Shown: positions 1 to 9,472, numbered from the stretch's first letter. The stretch: DNA of 33,047 bases from Syntrophomonadaceae bacterium (GCA_014360155.1 JACIYB010000007.1:1-33047), one strand, 5' to 3'. A program made the numbers and translations. The notes: generated by a model from the letters alone, not told the origin.

Positions 1-858
1 CTTAATTCTAACAGCAGCGCGTGGGTAACAGTGCTTCCCCAAGTCGGGGGGTTTGTAGGTGCAGATACTATTGCATGTTTGCTTGCTCTTCCTGCTGAAG
101 CCTTGGGGTGTTATTTGCTGCTCGATATTGGGACCAATGGGGAAGTTGTCTTATATAACCGGGGGGAGATGTGGGCTGCTTCAGCTGCTGCAGGGCCTGC
201 CTTTGAAGGTGGAGGAATAAGCAGCGGAATGATGGCTGAGATTGGGGCTGTTGATAAAGTATATTTGGACAGCGGCGGGAGAATGCAGTTTAATGTTCTG
301 GGTAATAAGCCGGCAAAGGGCATCTGCGGTTCTGGGATTGTTGATCTGGTTGCTTGCCTTTTGCAGGCAGGTTATATAGATAAAAATGGGATATTTACAG
401 CAAAAGCCTGTAATCGCCTAGAGTCAAGACGGGGAAAATGGGGAACGGAAATTATCCTGTTTGCAGCCGGTGAATCTGCTAAAGGCCGTCCTGTAGTCTT
501 TAATCAAGAGGATGTGCGGCAGGTGCAGTTAGCCAAGGCAGCAATCAGGACTGCTATTGATATCCTGCTCGGCAAAGCAGAGCTCAGTTATGCTGACATA
601 GACAGGATTTATCTGGCAGGGGCTTTCGGCAATTACTTAGATCCTGACAATTCTATTAAAATAGGGATGATTCCGCCGATAGATTCCAAAAAAATAATCA
701 ATATCGGCAATGCAGCGGCAGAGGGGGCGGTAGCAGCTTTATTGTCAGAAGAAAGCCGCAGTAAGGCTAGTATGCTGAAAGAAAAAATCAGATACACTGA
801 ATTGGCTAACCATCCGGATTTTCAGGATATGTATTTGAATAATCTCAATTTTGGATAG
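1..858 (+). CDS. RACo-like / DUF4445 ASKHA-domain protein (corrinoid activation type), C-terminal part, 5' truncated by window edge
   Basis: Frame is open from base 1 (LNSNSSAWVTVLPQVGGFVGADTIA...). Motifs LLLDIGTNGEVVL, AASAAAGPAFEGGGI, GICGSGIVDLVA and YLAGAFGNYLDP are typical of the RACo/ASKHA family. Confidence 0.8.
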   Translation, partial: LNSNSSAWVTVLPQVGGFVGADTIACLLALPAEALGCYLLLDIGTNGEVVLYNRGEMWAASAAAGPAFEGGGISSGMMAEIGAVDKVYLDSGGRMQFNVLGNKPAKGICGSGIVDLVACLLQAGYIDKNGIFTAKACNRLESRRGKWGTEIILFAAGESAKGRPVVFNQEDVRQVQLAKAAIRTAIDILLGKAELSYADIDRIYLAGAFGNYLDPDNSIKIGMIPPIDSKKIINIGNAAAEGAVAALLSEESRSKASMLKEKIRYTELANHPDFQDMYLNNLNFG

Positions 859-995
859 ACAGAAGAGAATAGGAATCTGTATGCGTCAGGAGCATGTATT
901 CGCTATATTGCTTGATGAACAGTCAGCCAAACGAATTTTGTATTAAAACACAGGAATTTCCTGCTTTAATAGTGTTCTAGGAGGAGGGATACAGC

Positions 996-2879
996 ATGTT
1001 GGAAGAAAAAGAACCCCAGTTTTTGCTTGATTGCATAGAGGAACCGGTGGCGGCGGTTTCAAAAGATATGCGGATAGTGTATTGCAACAGTGCTTATGCT
1101 CAGCTATTTGACAGGACAGTTCAAGAAATTGAGGGCCGGGAACTGTTGAGTATATTTCCGGAAAATAGCGGAAATATTTCCTACCAGGCATATTTAGAGG
1201 TGCTGGAAACTGGAAGATCTAAAATTATCGAAGTGGAAGTAAAAAATCGCCGTTTCAGCGAGCGAATTTATCCAAGTCCGGAAGGGATCTTATCAATCGC
1301 AAATGATATAACTGGAATTAAAAAATACGAAGCAGTTATACAGGCGATTTCTTCGGATTACCGCATTGTCTTAAATGAGCTGAATGATGCTGTTTTTATC
1401 TTTGATCCGTACACTGCCGATATAGTCGATGTTAATAAAACAGCGTGTAAACTGTTCGGGTATTTCCGTAATGAAATACTGGGCCTAAATATGGAAGACT
1501 TGTGTGCAGATGAAGCTCCCTATACCGGAAAAGAATTTGTGCGCTGGCTGAAAAGGTCGCCTGAGATGAAACCTCAGTTTATTGAATGGAAGGTAAAAGA
1601 TGGCTCAAAACGGCAGTTTTGGGTTGAGGTGAAATCAAGGCGTCTGTTTTTCGGGGATGAAGTGAGATTTGTAGCTGCGATGCGCGATATTACGGTTCGT
1701 AAGCACCTGGAAGAGAAGTTAGGCGAAATTCAGGAACGTTATGACGAGCTTTTCGAAGGGGCGGCAGATTTTATTTTTGCTCATGACCTTGGAGGCAACT
1801 TTATTTCAGCAAACCCTGCAGCCGAAAAGATTACGGGCTACTCAAACGAAGAGCTGGTTAGAATGAATATTCAGGAACTGGCTGCCGGTGAATACCTGAA
1901 AATGCTGCGGGGTTTTCAATACCAGAAAATACCGCGTGGGGAACATGTCACTTATGAACTGGGAATTATGAATAAATATGGGAAACGGGTTTATCTGGAG
2001 GTTGTTATCTGGCCGATTTACAAGGTTGGCAAACCGCTTATGATACAAGGGATAGCCAGGGATATTACAAAACGCAAGCAGGAAGAAATCAACCTTAAAG
2101 AGTCTGAACAGAGACTGGCATCCTTCATTAATTGGCTGCCTGATGCTGCTTTGGCGATAAATATGGAAGGGGAAGTGGTTGTTTGGAACAAAGCAATGGA
2201 GCAGCTAACCGGAGTTAAAGCAGAAGAGATGCTGGGTAAAGGTGACTATGAATACGCTTTGGCTTTTTACAACAGTAAAAGGCCTATTATGGTGGATTTA
2301 GTACTCAGGCCGGAAGAAGTTAAACAATACTATTCCATTATAGAGGTTGATAACTATACTATAATAAGTGAATTCGGAACCCCGCGCTTAAAAGGGGGGA
2401 GCCACCATCTTTGGGGTCAAGCTATGCCTTGGTATGACAGCGAGGGAAACCTGATAGGCGCCATCGAAACTCTTCGCGACGTTACCAGCCGCTATAAAAG
2501 AACACAGGAATTAGAAAAAGATAAGCAAGAAATGGATAAACAGATTCAACACTTACATGCTTTACTGGACGGTGTGGACGGAATAATATGCAGTTGTGAT
2601 GGCGATGGCCGTATAATTTTTGCGGGAAAACGATTCAGTGAGGTTTCGGGATACCGGCCTGAAGAAATAATAGGGCAAAATATTACAGATTTTGTGGCTG
2701 ATGGGTATAAAGGAACGTTAATCCAGATAACGAAAGAACCCGTTTTTATAGAGGACAGGCTGTATGAGATTTCTTTTTCCCATAGGAACGGTTCCCAATA
2801 CCTGGTCCGGGTCGGTATAGAACTGCTGCGGCAGGATAATGAAGTTGCGGGGGTTGTACTAAAAGAAAGGAAAAACTGA
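996..2879 (+). CDS. Multi-PAS-domain sensory protein with no recognisable C-terminal output domain
   Basis: SD aggaggaggg then ATG. About five PAS-like blocks (e.g. GNFISANPAAEKITGYSNEEL, GRIIFAGKRFSEVSGYRPEEIIG). The protein ends in the last PAS. Confidence 0.8.
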   Translation: MLEEKEPQFLLDCIEEPVAAVSKDMRIVYCNSAYAQLFDRTVQEIEGRELLSIFPENSGNISYQAYLEVLETGRSKIIEVEVKNRRFSERIYPSPEGILSIANDITGIKKYEAVIQAISSDYRIVLNELNDAVFIFDPYTADIVDVNKTACKLFGYFRNEILGLNMEDLCADEAPYTGKEFVRWLKRSPEMKPQFIEWKVKDGSKRQFWVEVKSRRLFFGDEVRFVAAMRDITVRKHLEEKLGEIQERYDELFEGAADFIFAHDLGGNFISANPAAEKITGYSNEELVRMNIQELAAGEYLKMLRGFQYQKIPRGEHVTYELGIMNKYGKRVYLEVVIWPIYKVGKPLMIQGIARDITKRKQEEINLKESEQRLASFINWLPDAALAINMEGEVVVWNKAMEQLTGVKAEEMLGKGDYEYALAFYNSKRPIMVDLVLRPEEVKQYYSIIEVDNYTIISEFGTPRLKGGSHHLWGQAMPWYDSEGNLIGAIETLRDVTSRYKRTQELEKDKQEMDKQIQHLHALLDGVDGIICSCDGDGRIIFAGKRFSEVSGYRPEEIIGQNITDFVADGYKGTLIQITKEPVFIEDRLYEISFSHRNGSQYLVRVGIELLRQDNEVAGVVLKERKN

Positions 2880-2923
2880 ACTGTATTCCTGTAGATCATG
2901 GTTCAGTTCATATGGTATATCGT

Positions 2924-3074
2924 GATTTCACTGCTGAAAGTTATAATCTGCTGGTTTAAATGTATAAATATTCGCTGCTTTGCCTTCGCGGGGTGTTGCT
3001 TCTATGCTCCGTCAACAGGCTCCTACATATTTATACATTTAAACAGCCTAACTTAGGGTTTTTGCAGTGGAATC
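2924..3074 (+). mobile_element. MITE-like palindromic element, copy 1 (151 bp, internally deleted)
   Basis: GATTTCACTGC...GTTTAAATGTATAAATAT at the left, inverted at the right as ATATTTATACATTTAAAC...GCAGTGGAATC. Near-identical ends occur at 17316-17586 and, inverted, at 28211-28343. Confidence 0.85.
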
Positions 3075-3104
3075 AATATGTTAAAATAAACGTAAAATTA
3101 CATA

Positions 3105-3199
3105 TTGAATTTGTTGGTCAGGCATAAATGCCGGGCTCTTTTACGAGCAGCGGGAGATGATCCGCGGGACTTCATTATTTTATGAAGTCCGTTTTTTTA
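3105..3199 (+). ncRNA. Probable NiCo (czcD) riboswitch with expression-platform terminator, upstream of a CDF metal transporter
   Basis: CAGGCAUAAAUGCCGGGCUC-uuuuac-GAGCAGCGGGAGAUGAUCCGCGGGAC resembles the NiCo aptamer (CCGGGC, GAUGAU, GGGAC; short helices GGCA/UGCC, GCUC/GAGC, GCGG/CCGC). It is followed by GGACTTCAT-tatttt-ATGAAGTCC-GTTTTTTT. Confidence 0.6.
3167..3199 (+). terminator. Rho-independent terminator in the CDF gene leader
   Basis: GGACTTCAT / ATGAAGTCC 9-bp stem followed by GTTTTTTT. Confidence 0.8.
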
Positions 3200-3212
3200 G
3201 GGGGTATGAATG

Positions 3213-4106
3213 ATGGACATTAGGAGTAAAGCTGCGTGGCTGTCTGTTTTCAGCAATACTTTTTTAATGGTGGCAAAATTCATAATAGGTTTTTATATCG
3301 GATCTATAAGTGTAATATCCGAGGCCATTCACTCCGCTAATGATTTGCTTGCTTCTTTTATAGCTGTTTTTGCCGTTAAACATTCAGTTAAACCCCCTGA
3401 CAGAGAACACCCATACGGGCATGGGAAGATTGAGAATATTTCAGGGACGATAGAGGCTATATTAATTTTCATGGCAGCTGTGTTTATTATGAAGGAAGCA
3501 GTGGAGAAAATTATCCATGGAGGAGAGATAATAAATACCAGCTATGGAATAGCTGTTATGGGTTTTTCAGCGCTGGCAAATTTACTGGTGTCATCCTATC
3601 TGCTTAAGGTTGGGAAAGAAACGGATTCCATAGCCCTTGAGGCAGATGGGATGCACTTGAGAACTGATGTATATACATCTCTGGGTGTATTTGCAGGTCT
3701 CGGTTTAATTAAAATCACCGGTTATCACATGATAGACCCTATAATTGCTATAGCTGTGGCGGTTTTGATTTTGAAGGCAGCCTGGGATCTAACTAGAAAG
3801 GCTCTGCTGCCCCTTTTAGATATTGCTTTGGACGATGAAAAAACAAAGCTTGTCGAGTCGGTTTTAGATGAATACAGCGGGGTTTTTTATGAATATCACA
3901 AGCTGAGGACCAGAAAATCTGGCCGGGAATCGCATATTGACTTGCACATTGTCGTTGATCCAGATACGACTGTCGAAGAAGCACATAGAATGTGCGATAA
4001 CATCGAACTGGAGATAAAGCGTTTAATCCCCCATTCATTCGTGCTTATACATGTAGAGCCTGCAAGTGAAAAGCATTATAAGATGAAAAGCCTACAGGAG
4101 AAATAG
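3213..4106 (+). CDS. Cation diffusion facilitator (CDF) family transporter
   Basis: SD AGGGGG upstream. SEAIHSANDLLASF, DREHPYGHGKIE and EADGMHLRTDVYTSLGV are CDF motifs. The alternative ATG at 3210 is adjacent. Confidence 0.9.
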   Translation: MDIRSKAAWLSVFSNTFLMVAKFIIGFYIGSISVISEAIHSANDLLASFIAVFAVKHSVKPPDREHPYGHGKIENISGTIEAILIFMAAVFIMKEAVEKIIHGGEIINTSYGIAVMGFSALANLLVSSYLLKVGKETDSIALEADGMHLRTDVYTSLGVFAGLGLIKITGYHMIDPIIAIAVAVLILKAAWDLTRKALLPLLDIALDDEKTKLVESVLDEYSGVFYEYHKLRTRKSGRESHIDLHIVVDPDTTVEEAHRMCDNIELEIKRLIPHSFVLIHVEPASEKHYKMKSLQEK

Positions 4107-4194
4107 TGGTTGTAAAAAGAGGAATAGCGAGGGAAAAAATTGAATTATTAAGATTATTGTTGTTTTTGCAACATAGGAAATGGGGTGTTGTACA

Positions 4195-4530
4195 GTGCAA
4201 GCTTATTTATTAGTGGCCTTATTGTTTTTATTGGGTATCATTATTTTCGTGTTCCAGAATACTTCGTTGGTAATAGTGCATTTTTTAAGCTGGACGTCTT
4301 CCGAGGTTTCACTGGCAGTCGTTATACTAATAGCAGCATTTGCTGGAGCCATAGTGACTTTCCTATTAAATACTATACGCTATTTTAAGGTCGGGAAAAA
4401 GCTGAGAGAACTAGCAGCAGTTAATCAGGGGTTGCAGAATGAGATTGACAAATTAAAGGCCCAGCGGGCAAAAGAATTTTCTCAGGAGAAAAGTCAGGAT
4501 ACAACGGGAAAGAGCGGTGTTGAAAAGTAG
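4195..4530 (+). CDS. LapA-domain (DUF1049) membrane protein
   Basis: Two TM segments, QNTSLVIVHFLSW motif and a C-terminal coiled coil. The GTG at 4195 fits the family N-terminus. Confidence 0.7.
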   Translation: MQAYLLVALLFLLGIIIFVFQNTSLVIVHFLSWTSSEVSLAVVILIAAFAGAIVTFLLNTIRYFKVGKKLRELAAVNQGLQNEIDKLKAQRAKEFSQEKSQDTTGKSGVEK

Positions 4531-4644
4531 CCAGCTGTATGAAAGGCTTTATATTTGGTGTTTTAAAGGCAGGGTTCCATTCGTGATGGGCGTAGTTGGC
4601 GCTAAAAAAGAGCCGGCTTCTTGGTTGATAACTATTGGCTATTG

Positions 4645-4673
4645 TTGACGGTGTATAAAGACAATGGTAAAAT
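4645..4673 (+). promoter_or_regulatory. SigA-type promoter for lysA
   Basis: TTGACG - 17 nt - TAAAAT. Confidence 0.65.
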
Positions 4674-4712
4674 AACGGCGATTTACGAACTTTTTTAGGG
4701 AGTGTGGAAATT

Positions 4713-6026
4713 TTGCATTTAACCGGGACAATGAATGTCAATAATAAGGGCCATTTGGAAATAGGGGGTGTTGATGCTGTTTATCTAGCAGAAGAATTCG
4801 GTACGCCCCTGTGGGTTCTCGATGAACAGGGTTTTCGTCAGAACTGTCGTAATTTCAAAAATGCCTTTAGTGAATATGGTGATTCGCTGGTTATCTATGC
4901 CAGCAAGTCTTTATGCACCTTATCAGTCTGTAGAATGGTCGATGAAGAAGATCTGGGACTGGATATTGTGTCTGGGGGAGAATTATTTACTTCCCTAAAG
5001 GCTGGATTTCCTGCAGAGAAAATATATTTTCATGGCAATAATAAGAGCTCTGACGAGCTGAAAATGGCACTTGAAGCGGGTGTGGGGCGTATTGTTGTGG
5101 ATAATTTTTATGAATTGAGGTTATTGGATAGGATATGCTCGGAGTGCAATAAGGTCCAGGATATTTTGCTGAGAATTACTCCTGGGGTAGAGGCGCACAC
5201 ACACGAATACATTAAGACTGGCCAGGTAGATTCGAAATTTGGCTTTTCCTTGCTAAAAGGACAGGCTATAGAAGGCATCAAGGACGCGATAACAAGTAAG
5301 AATTTAAGCCTTGTAGGTCTGCATTGTCACATAGGTTCGCAGATTTTTGAAATGGATTCTTTCAGATACGCTGCCGCAGTAATGATGGATTTTGTTGGGG
5401 AAGCAAAAAAAATTACTGGTTACGAATTCGATGAACTGAATCTGGGCGGCGGTTTTGGTATTTATTATTATTACGGAGATGAGCCGCGTGAACCTCGGGA
5501 ATGGGCCGAAACTGTAATGCTGACGGTGCAAGAAAAATCCAGGGAACTGGGGCTAAGGGTGCCGAAGGTGATAGTTGAGCCGGGACGTGCTATTTCCGGA
5601 CCTGCAGGTATAACCCTCTATACAATAGGTTCTATAAAAGAGATACCTGGGATACGAAAATATATAGCAGTTGATGGAGGAATGACTGATAATCCGCGGC
5701 CGGCGCTTTATGGTGCTAAATACAAAGCTATGATTGCCAATAAGGCTGATCGAAGTCCTCAAGAAACGGTTTCCGTGGCTGGAAAATGCTGTGAGTCGGG
5801 TGATATGTTAATTTGGGATGCCTATCTGCCTCAGGTTGAAACAGGAGATATACTGGCAGTTTTTGCTACAGGCGCCTACAATTATTCCATGGCTAGCAAC
5901 TATAACCGCCTGCTTAAGCCAGCAATGGTTGTAGTTAATGAAGGAAAGGCTGACATAATTGTAAGGCGCGAAAATTATGAGGATTTGATAAGAAATGATA
6001 TAATACTGGACAGGCTGAAAAAGTAG
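4713..6026 (+). CDS. lysA: Diaminopimelate decarboxylase
   Basis: GHLEIGGVDAVYLAEEFGTPLWVLDE, YASKS, GLHCHIGSQI and EPGRAI. The TTG at 4713 has AGGGAG at good spacing; the ORF track uses the GTG at 4704. Confidence 0.93.
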   Translation: MHLTGTMNVNNKGHLEIGGVDAVYLAEEFGTPLWVLDEQGFRQNCRNFKNAFSEYGDSLVIYASKSLCTLSVCRMVDEEDLGLDIVSGGELFTSLKAGFPAEKIYFHGNNKSSDELKMALEAGVGRIVVDNFYELRLLDRICSECNKVQDILLRITPGVEAHTHEYIKTGQVDSKFGFSLLKGQAIEGIKDAITSKNLSLVGLHCHIGSQIFEMDSFRYAAAVMMDFVGEAKKITGYEFDELNLGGGFGIYYYYGDEPREPREWAETVMLTVQEKSRELGLRVPKVIVEPGRAISGPAGITLYTIGSIKEIPGIRKYIAVDGGMTDNPRPALYGAKYKAMIANKADRSPQETVSVAGKCCESGDMLIWDAYLPQVETGDILAVFATGAYNYSMASNYNRLLKPAMVVVNEGKADIIVRRENYEDLIRNDIILDRLKK

Positions 6027-6244
6027 CGCTGGTTAACGAAATTTTGCAAGAAAAGATTGAAATATAATTTCGAGGGAATACAGTATGGTTGAATGAGGGT
6101 AGACTGATCGTAATATGCGAGTGATCTATCCTTATCTGTTATTTTATGAAGATCTATCACGAACAGATCTTTAATGCAGGGACAATTTGTGCAGTGAAAA
6201 TAAGTTTAAGTAAAGTATATTGTTTATTTAAAATGTAGAGGCAT

Positions 6245-6302
6245 GAGGGAGGGGAGGGTTTTATCAGATATTGGCAATATGAAAATATCTGATAAATAAA
6301 AA
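6245..6302 (+). promoter_or_regulatory. Hairpin-spanned ribosome binding site of recN
   Basis: SD-like GAGGGAGGGGAGGG (6245-6258), perfect 12-bp stem TTATCAGATATT/AATATCTGATAA (6261-6272/6284-6295, 11-nt loop), 7-nt linker, ATG. Confidence 0.55.
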
Positions 6303-7973
6303 ATGTTAAGAGAAATATACATCAGTAATTTTATTCTTATTGATGAACTCCGGTTAGAGTTTGTCGAGGGCTTGAATGTTTTGACAGGTGAAACTGGTAC
6401 GGGAAAATCTATAATAATTGATGCTTTGGGACTTATTATGGGTGAACGGGTAAAAAGTGATTACATTAGAGATACAAGCCGCAGGGCAGTAGCGGAAGCG
6501 GTTTTTGATATAAGCGGTAACGAGGGTGCTCGGGTTTTTTTACTGCAAAATGGCCTGATCGGAGAAGAAGAAGACACTGTTGTTATAAGCAGGGAAATAA
6601 ATTCTAATGGCAGGAGCTCTGTACGTGTTAACGGGCGAAATGTTACGATTTTTTGTCTTAAAAGTCTGGCAGCATATCTGGTAGATATGCATCTGCAACA
6701 CGAACACCTCAGTGTTCTGCGGCCAGATATGTATTTAACTTATGTGGACAGTTTTACTCCAGAGAGCAGGTCGCTATTGCCAGAGGTCAAAAAGCTTTTT
6801 GCTGAAATTAAAGATAAGGAACAACAGTTAGAGGAGCTAAGAGATGATGAACAGAATAAATTGCAGAAACTTGATTTTTTATCCTACCAAATAAAAGAAA
6901 TTGAAGCAGCAAAACTGCAGCTTGATGAAGAAGAGCAGCTTAAAGCCTTGAAAAGGCGCATTGCGAACACGCAGAATCTTCTCGAATGTTCCGGTAAAAT
7001 TTTACAGTTATTATATAATGGGGAACATTGTGCTTATGACATGGTAAGTGAAGCAGTGGAAGCAGTGGTGGTTTTGAAAGATGATGAATTTTTCGCTTCA
7101 TTGCTTAATCCATTGGAAGAGATGCTGTACGGCCTCCAGGATATAGCCGCAAGTGTATCTTCTTTTAGGGATTCGCTGGATTTTGAGCCTGGAGTGCTTG
7201 ACGAAGTTGAAAATCGCTTGTATGAGATAGAACGTCTTAAAAGAAAATATGGCAACTCTATTAGCGAGATTCTCGCATTTGGGGAAAAGGCTAAAAAGGA
7301 AGTGGAAACTCTCGAAAGCAGTCATGAGAGGATAAAAATTTTGGAAGAAGAGCTTCGAGTTTTGCATGAGAAGTATCTGAGTTTCGTCTCCAGGCTTACC
7401 CAATTCAGGAAAAAAGCTGCCGCTGTTCTAGAAGACAGGGTCAGTTCTGAGCTATCGCAGTTGGACATGCCTCATATAAAGTTTGCAGTTCTGATAAAAA
7501 ACAAAAAAAACCCTGGACCTTCAGGGATGGATGAGATAGAGTTCTTATTTTCCCCTAATCCCGGTGAAGAACTGCGTCCCTTGTCACGTGTTGCTTCTGG
7601 TGGTGAAATATCCCGTTTTGTACTAGCTTTAAAGAAGGCGTTGGCAGAAGTCTATGATGTGCCGACATTAATATTCGATGAAGTCGATGTGGGTGTGGGA
7701 GGAACAGCATTGACGGCAATGGCGAAAAAATTGAGTGAACTTTCCCATACCCACCAGGTGATCTTGGTCACCCATTCTCCTCAGATAGCTAGTTATTCAG
7801 ACAACCACTACCTTATAGAGAAAAACGTGTTTAACGATAAAGTGACTATTTCAACCCAAAAACTTGATCAGGAGAAAAAGGTTAAGGAAATTGCACGGAT
7901 GTTGGATGGAGAAAATTACAGCAGCATCACTTTAGAACATGCTCGAGAATTGCTAAATAATACCAGAAAATGA
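6303..7973 (+). CDS. recN: DNA repair protein RecN
   Basis: Walker A GETGTGKSIIIDALG; VASGGEISRFVLALK; DEVDVGVGG; VTHSPQIAS. Confidence 0.97.
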   Translation: MLREIYISNFILIDELRLEFVEGLNVLTGETGTGKSIIIDALGLIMGERVKSDYIRDTSRRAVAEAVFDISGNEGARVFLLQNGLIGEEEDTVVISREINSNGRSSVRVNGRNVTIFCLKSLAAYLVDMHLQHEHLSVLRPDMYLTYVDSFTPESRSLLPEVKKLFAEIKDKEQQLEELRDDEQNKLQKLDFLSYQIKEIEAAKLQLDEEEQLKALKRRIANTQNLLECSGKILQLLYNGEHCAYDMVSEAVEAVVVLKDDEFFASLLNPLEEMLYGLQDIAASVSSFRDSLDFEPGVLDEVENRLYEIERLKRKYGNSISEILAFGEKAKKEVETLESSHERIKILEEELRVLHEKYLSFVSRLTQFRKKAAAVLEDRVSSELSQLDMPHIKFAVLIKNKKNPGPSGMDEIEFLFSPNPGEELRPLSRVASGGEISRFVLALKKALAEVYDVPTLIFDEVDVGVGGTALTAMAKKLSELSHTHQVILVTHSPQIASYSDNHYLIEKNVFNDKVTISTQKLDQEKKVKEIARMLDGENYSSITLEHARELLNNTRK

Positions 7974-8082
7974 TTATGCAAGTGTACTCGTTTTCGCAGA
8001 TTCGGATTTTGTTTTGTTGCAATTTTTAAAGAAGCAATACATAATGCGAGCTATCAGGGCCCTAAACACTCCTCAGGCATTG

Positions 8083-8112
8083 GTATAGTTTGCTTTTAGG
8101 AAGGAGAGACTA
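8083..8112 (+). promoter_or_regulatory. SigF-type promoter upstream of spoIVB
   Basis: GTATA - 15 nt - GGAGAGACTA matches GYWTA-N15-GGNNANANTW at every specified position. Confidence 0.75.
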
Positions 8113-8143
8113 TACTTTAGCTAGCTGTTGGGAGTGATTTTTT

Positions 8144-9472
8144 TTGGGCAAAATGCGTCCTGTCTTAGGAATAATTTTATCTGTATTGTTTTTAGCAATC
8201 TGTTTTCTCCCACAAACCCAAGCCATATTAAGCCTGCCTTGCCACCAGAAAATAGTAGTAGGTGAGTCGAAGGAAATCAGTTTTAATTTGCCGGATAAAA
8301 TTGCAGACAATATTGAAATGCAAATCATGTCGCATTCTGAGAGCGTCTTTGCTGCTCCCCAGGATCCTCCGGTTGTCGTTCATAGAAATGCTTCAGGTTA
8401 TGAGATTACTGCTCTCAAGCCGGGGGAAGTTGATATTGAACTGAAAATTTTAGGGTGTATTCCCATAAAATCTATTGCTGTCCAGTCAATGCCTACAAGA
8501 AGGGTAGTTGCAGGAGGACATTCTATAGGGGTCTTATTGCAGTCACGAGGTGTAATGGTGGTAGGTTTTGCGCCTGTTACGGTGGAGAACGGGGAGAAAA
8601 AGTATCCTGCACGAGACCAAGGGATTAGAATAGGAGACCTGATTACAGAAGTGAATGGCAATGTATTGACCGGTGAAGACGAGCTGGCGAAGCTGGTAGA
8701 TGGAAGCAAAGGCAAAGAAATAATTTTGACTGTTAAGAGACAGGAGAAAGAGCTCACGATACCTGTGCAGGCTGCTTATTGTCCCGAAACCCAGCGGTAC
8801 AGGATCGGGCTGTATGTGCGTGATGGGATAGTAGGGGTCGGGACTTTAACCTTTTGGGAACCTGAGACTAAGAGGTTTGCGGCGTTAGGGCACCTTATCA
8901 TTGATGCCGATACGAAACAAGGTATTGAGCTTTTGAAGGGTAAGATCGTGAGTGCTTCCATTCATACGGTGAAACCGGCAAAGCCGGGTAAACCTGGAGA
9001 AAAAATCGGGGTTCTAGATTATGATGGACAAATAAAGGGAGAAATAACCAAAAATACTTACTACGGAATATATGGGAAAACTTATGCAGACATAAAAAAT
9101 CCTGACAGTGATTATACTGTGGAGGTTGGTTATTCCCACCAGGTTAAAGAAGGTAAGGCCCAGATATATACAGTTGTAAATGGGAATGATATAGAAAAAT
9201 TTGACATTATAATAGAAAAAGTATATCCGGAAAGAAAGAATGGGAAAGGTATGGTAATCAGAATAAATGATCCTCGATTATTAAACTTGACAGGTGGAAT
9301 AGTTCAGGGTATGAGCGGAAGTCCGATTATACAGGACGCCAAAATAGTCGGGGCTGTAACCCATGTCTTTTTAAATGATCCTACACGCGGTTACGGTATA
9401 TTTATGGATAATATGCTTGCGGAAATGCCTCTTGTGGAAAACGAACTGAAAAAAATATCGACAAATTATTAA
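8144..9472 (+). CDS. spoIVB: SpoIVB serine peptidase (PDZ + S55 domain)
   Basis: PDZ region GIRIGDLITEVNG; catalytic-type GHLIIDADT and GIVQGMSGSPIIQDAKIVGAVTHVFLNDPTRGYGIF. TTG start with GGGAGTG SD. Confidence 0.95.
   Translation: MGKMRPVLGIILSVLFLAICFLPQTQAILSLPCHQKIVVGESKEISFNLPDKIADNIEMQIMSHSESVFAAPQDPPVVVHRNASGYEITALKPGEVDIELKILGCIPIKSIAVQSMPTRRVVAGGHSIGVLLQSRGVMVVGFAPVTVENGEKKYPARDQGIRIGDLITEVNGNVLTGEDELAKLVDGSKGKEIILTVKRQEKELTIPVQAAYCPETQRYRIGLYVRDGIVGVGTLTFWEPETKRFAALGHLIIDADTKQGIELLKGKIVSASIHTVKPAKPGKPGEKIGVLDYDGQIKGEITKNTYYGIYGKTYADIKNPDSDYTVEVGYSHQVKEGKAQIYTVVNGNDIEKFDIIIEKVYPERKNGKGMVIRINDPRLLNLTGGIVQGMSGSPIIQDAKIVGAVTHVFLNDPTRGYGIFMDNMLAEMPLVENELKKISTNY

Noticed and set aside
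951-963. CAGGAATTTCCTG palindrome before the PAS gene
   Set aside because: Short, no usable loop, no T-run, and only one occurrence noticed.
6149-6171. AAGATCT...AGATCTT inverted repeat and a partial CGAACA LexA-like half site upstream of recN
   Set aside because: Only a half site of the Firmicute LexA box is present; no full CGAAC-N4-GTTCG match, so an SOS box cannot be supported.
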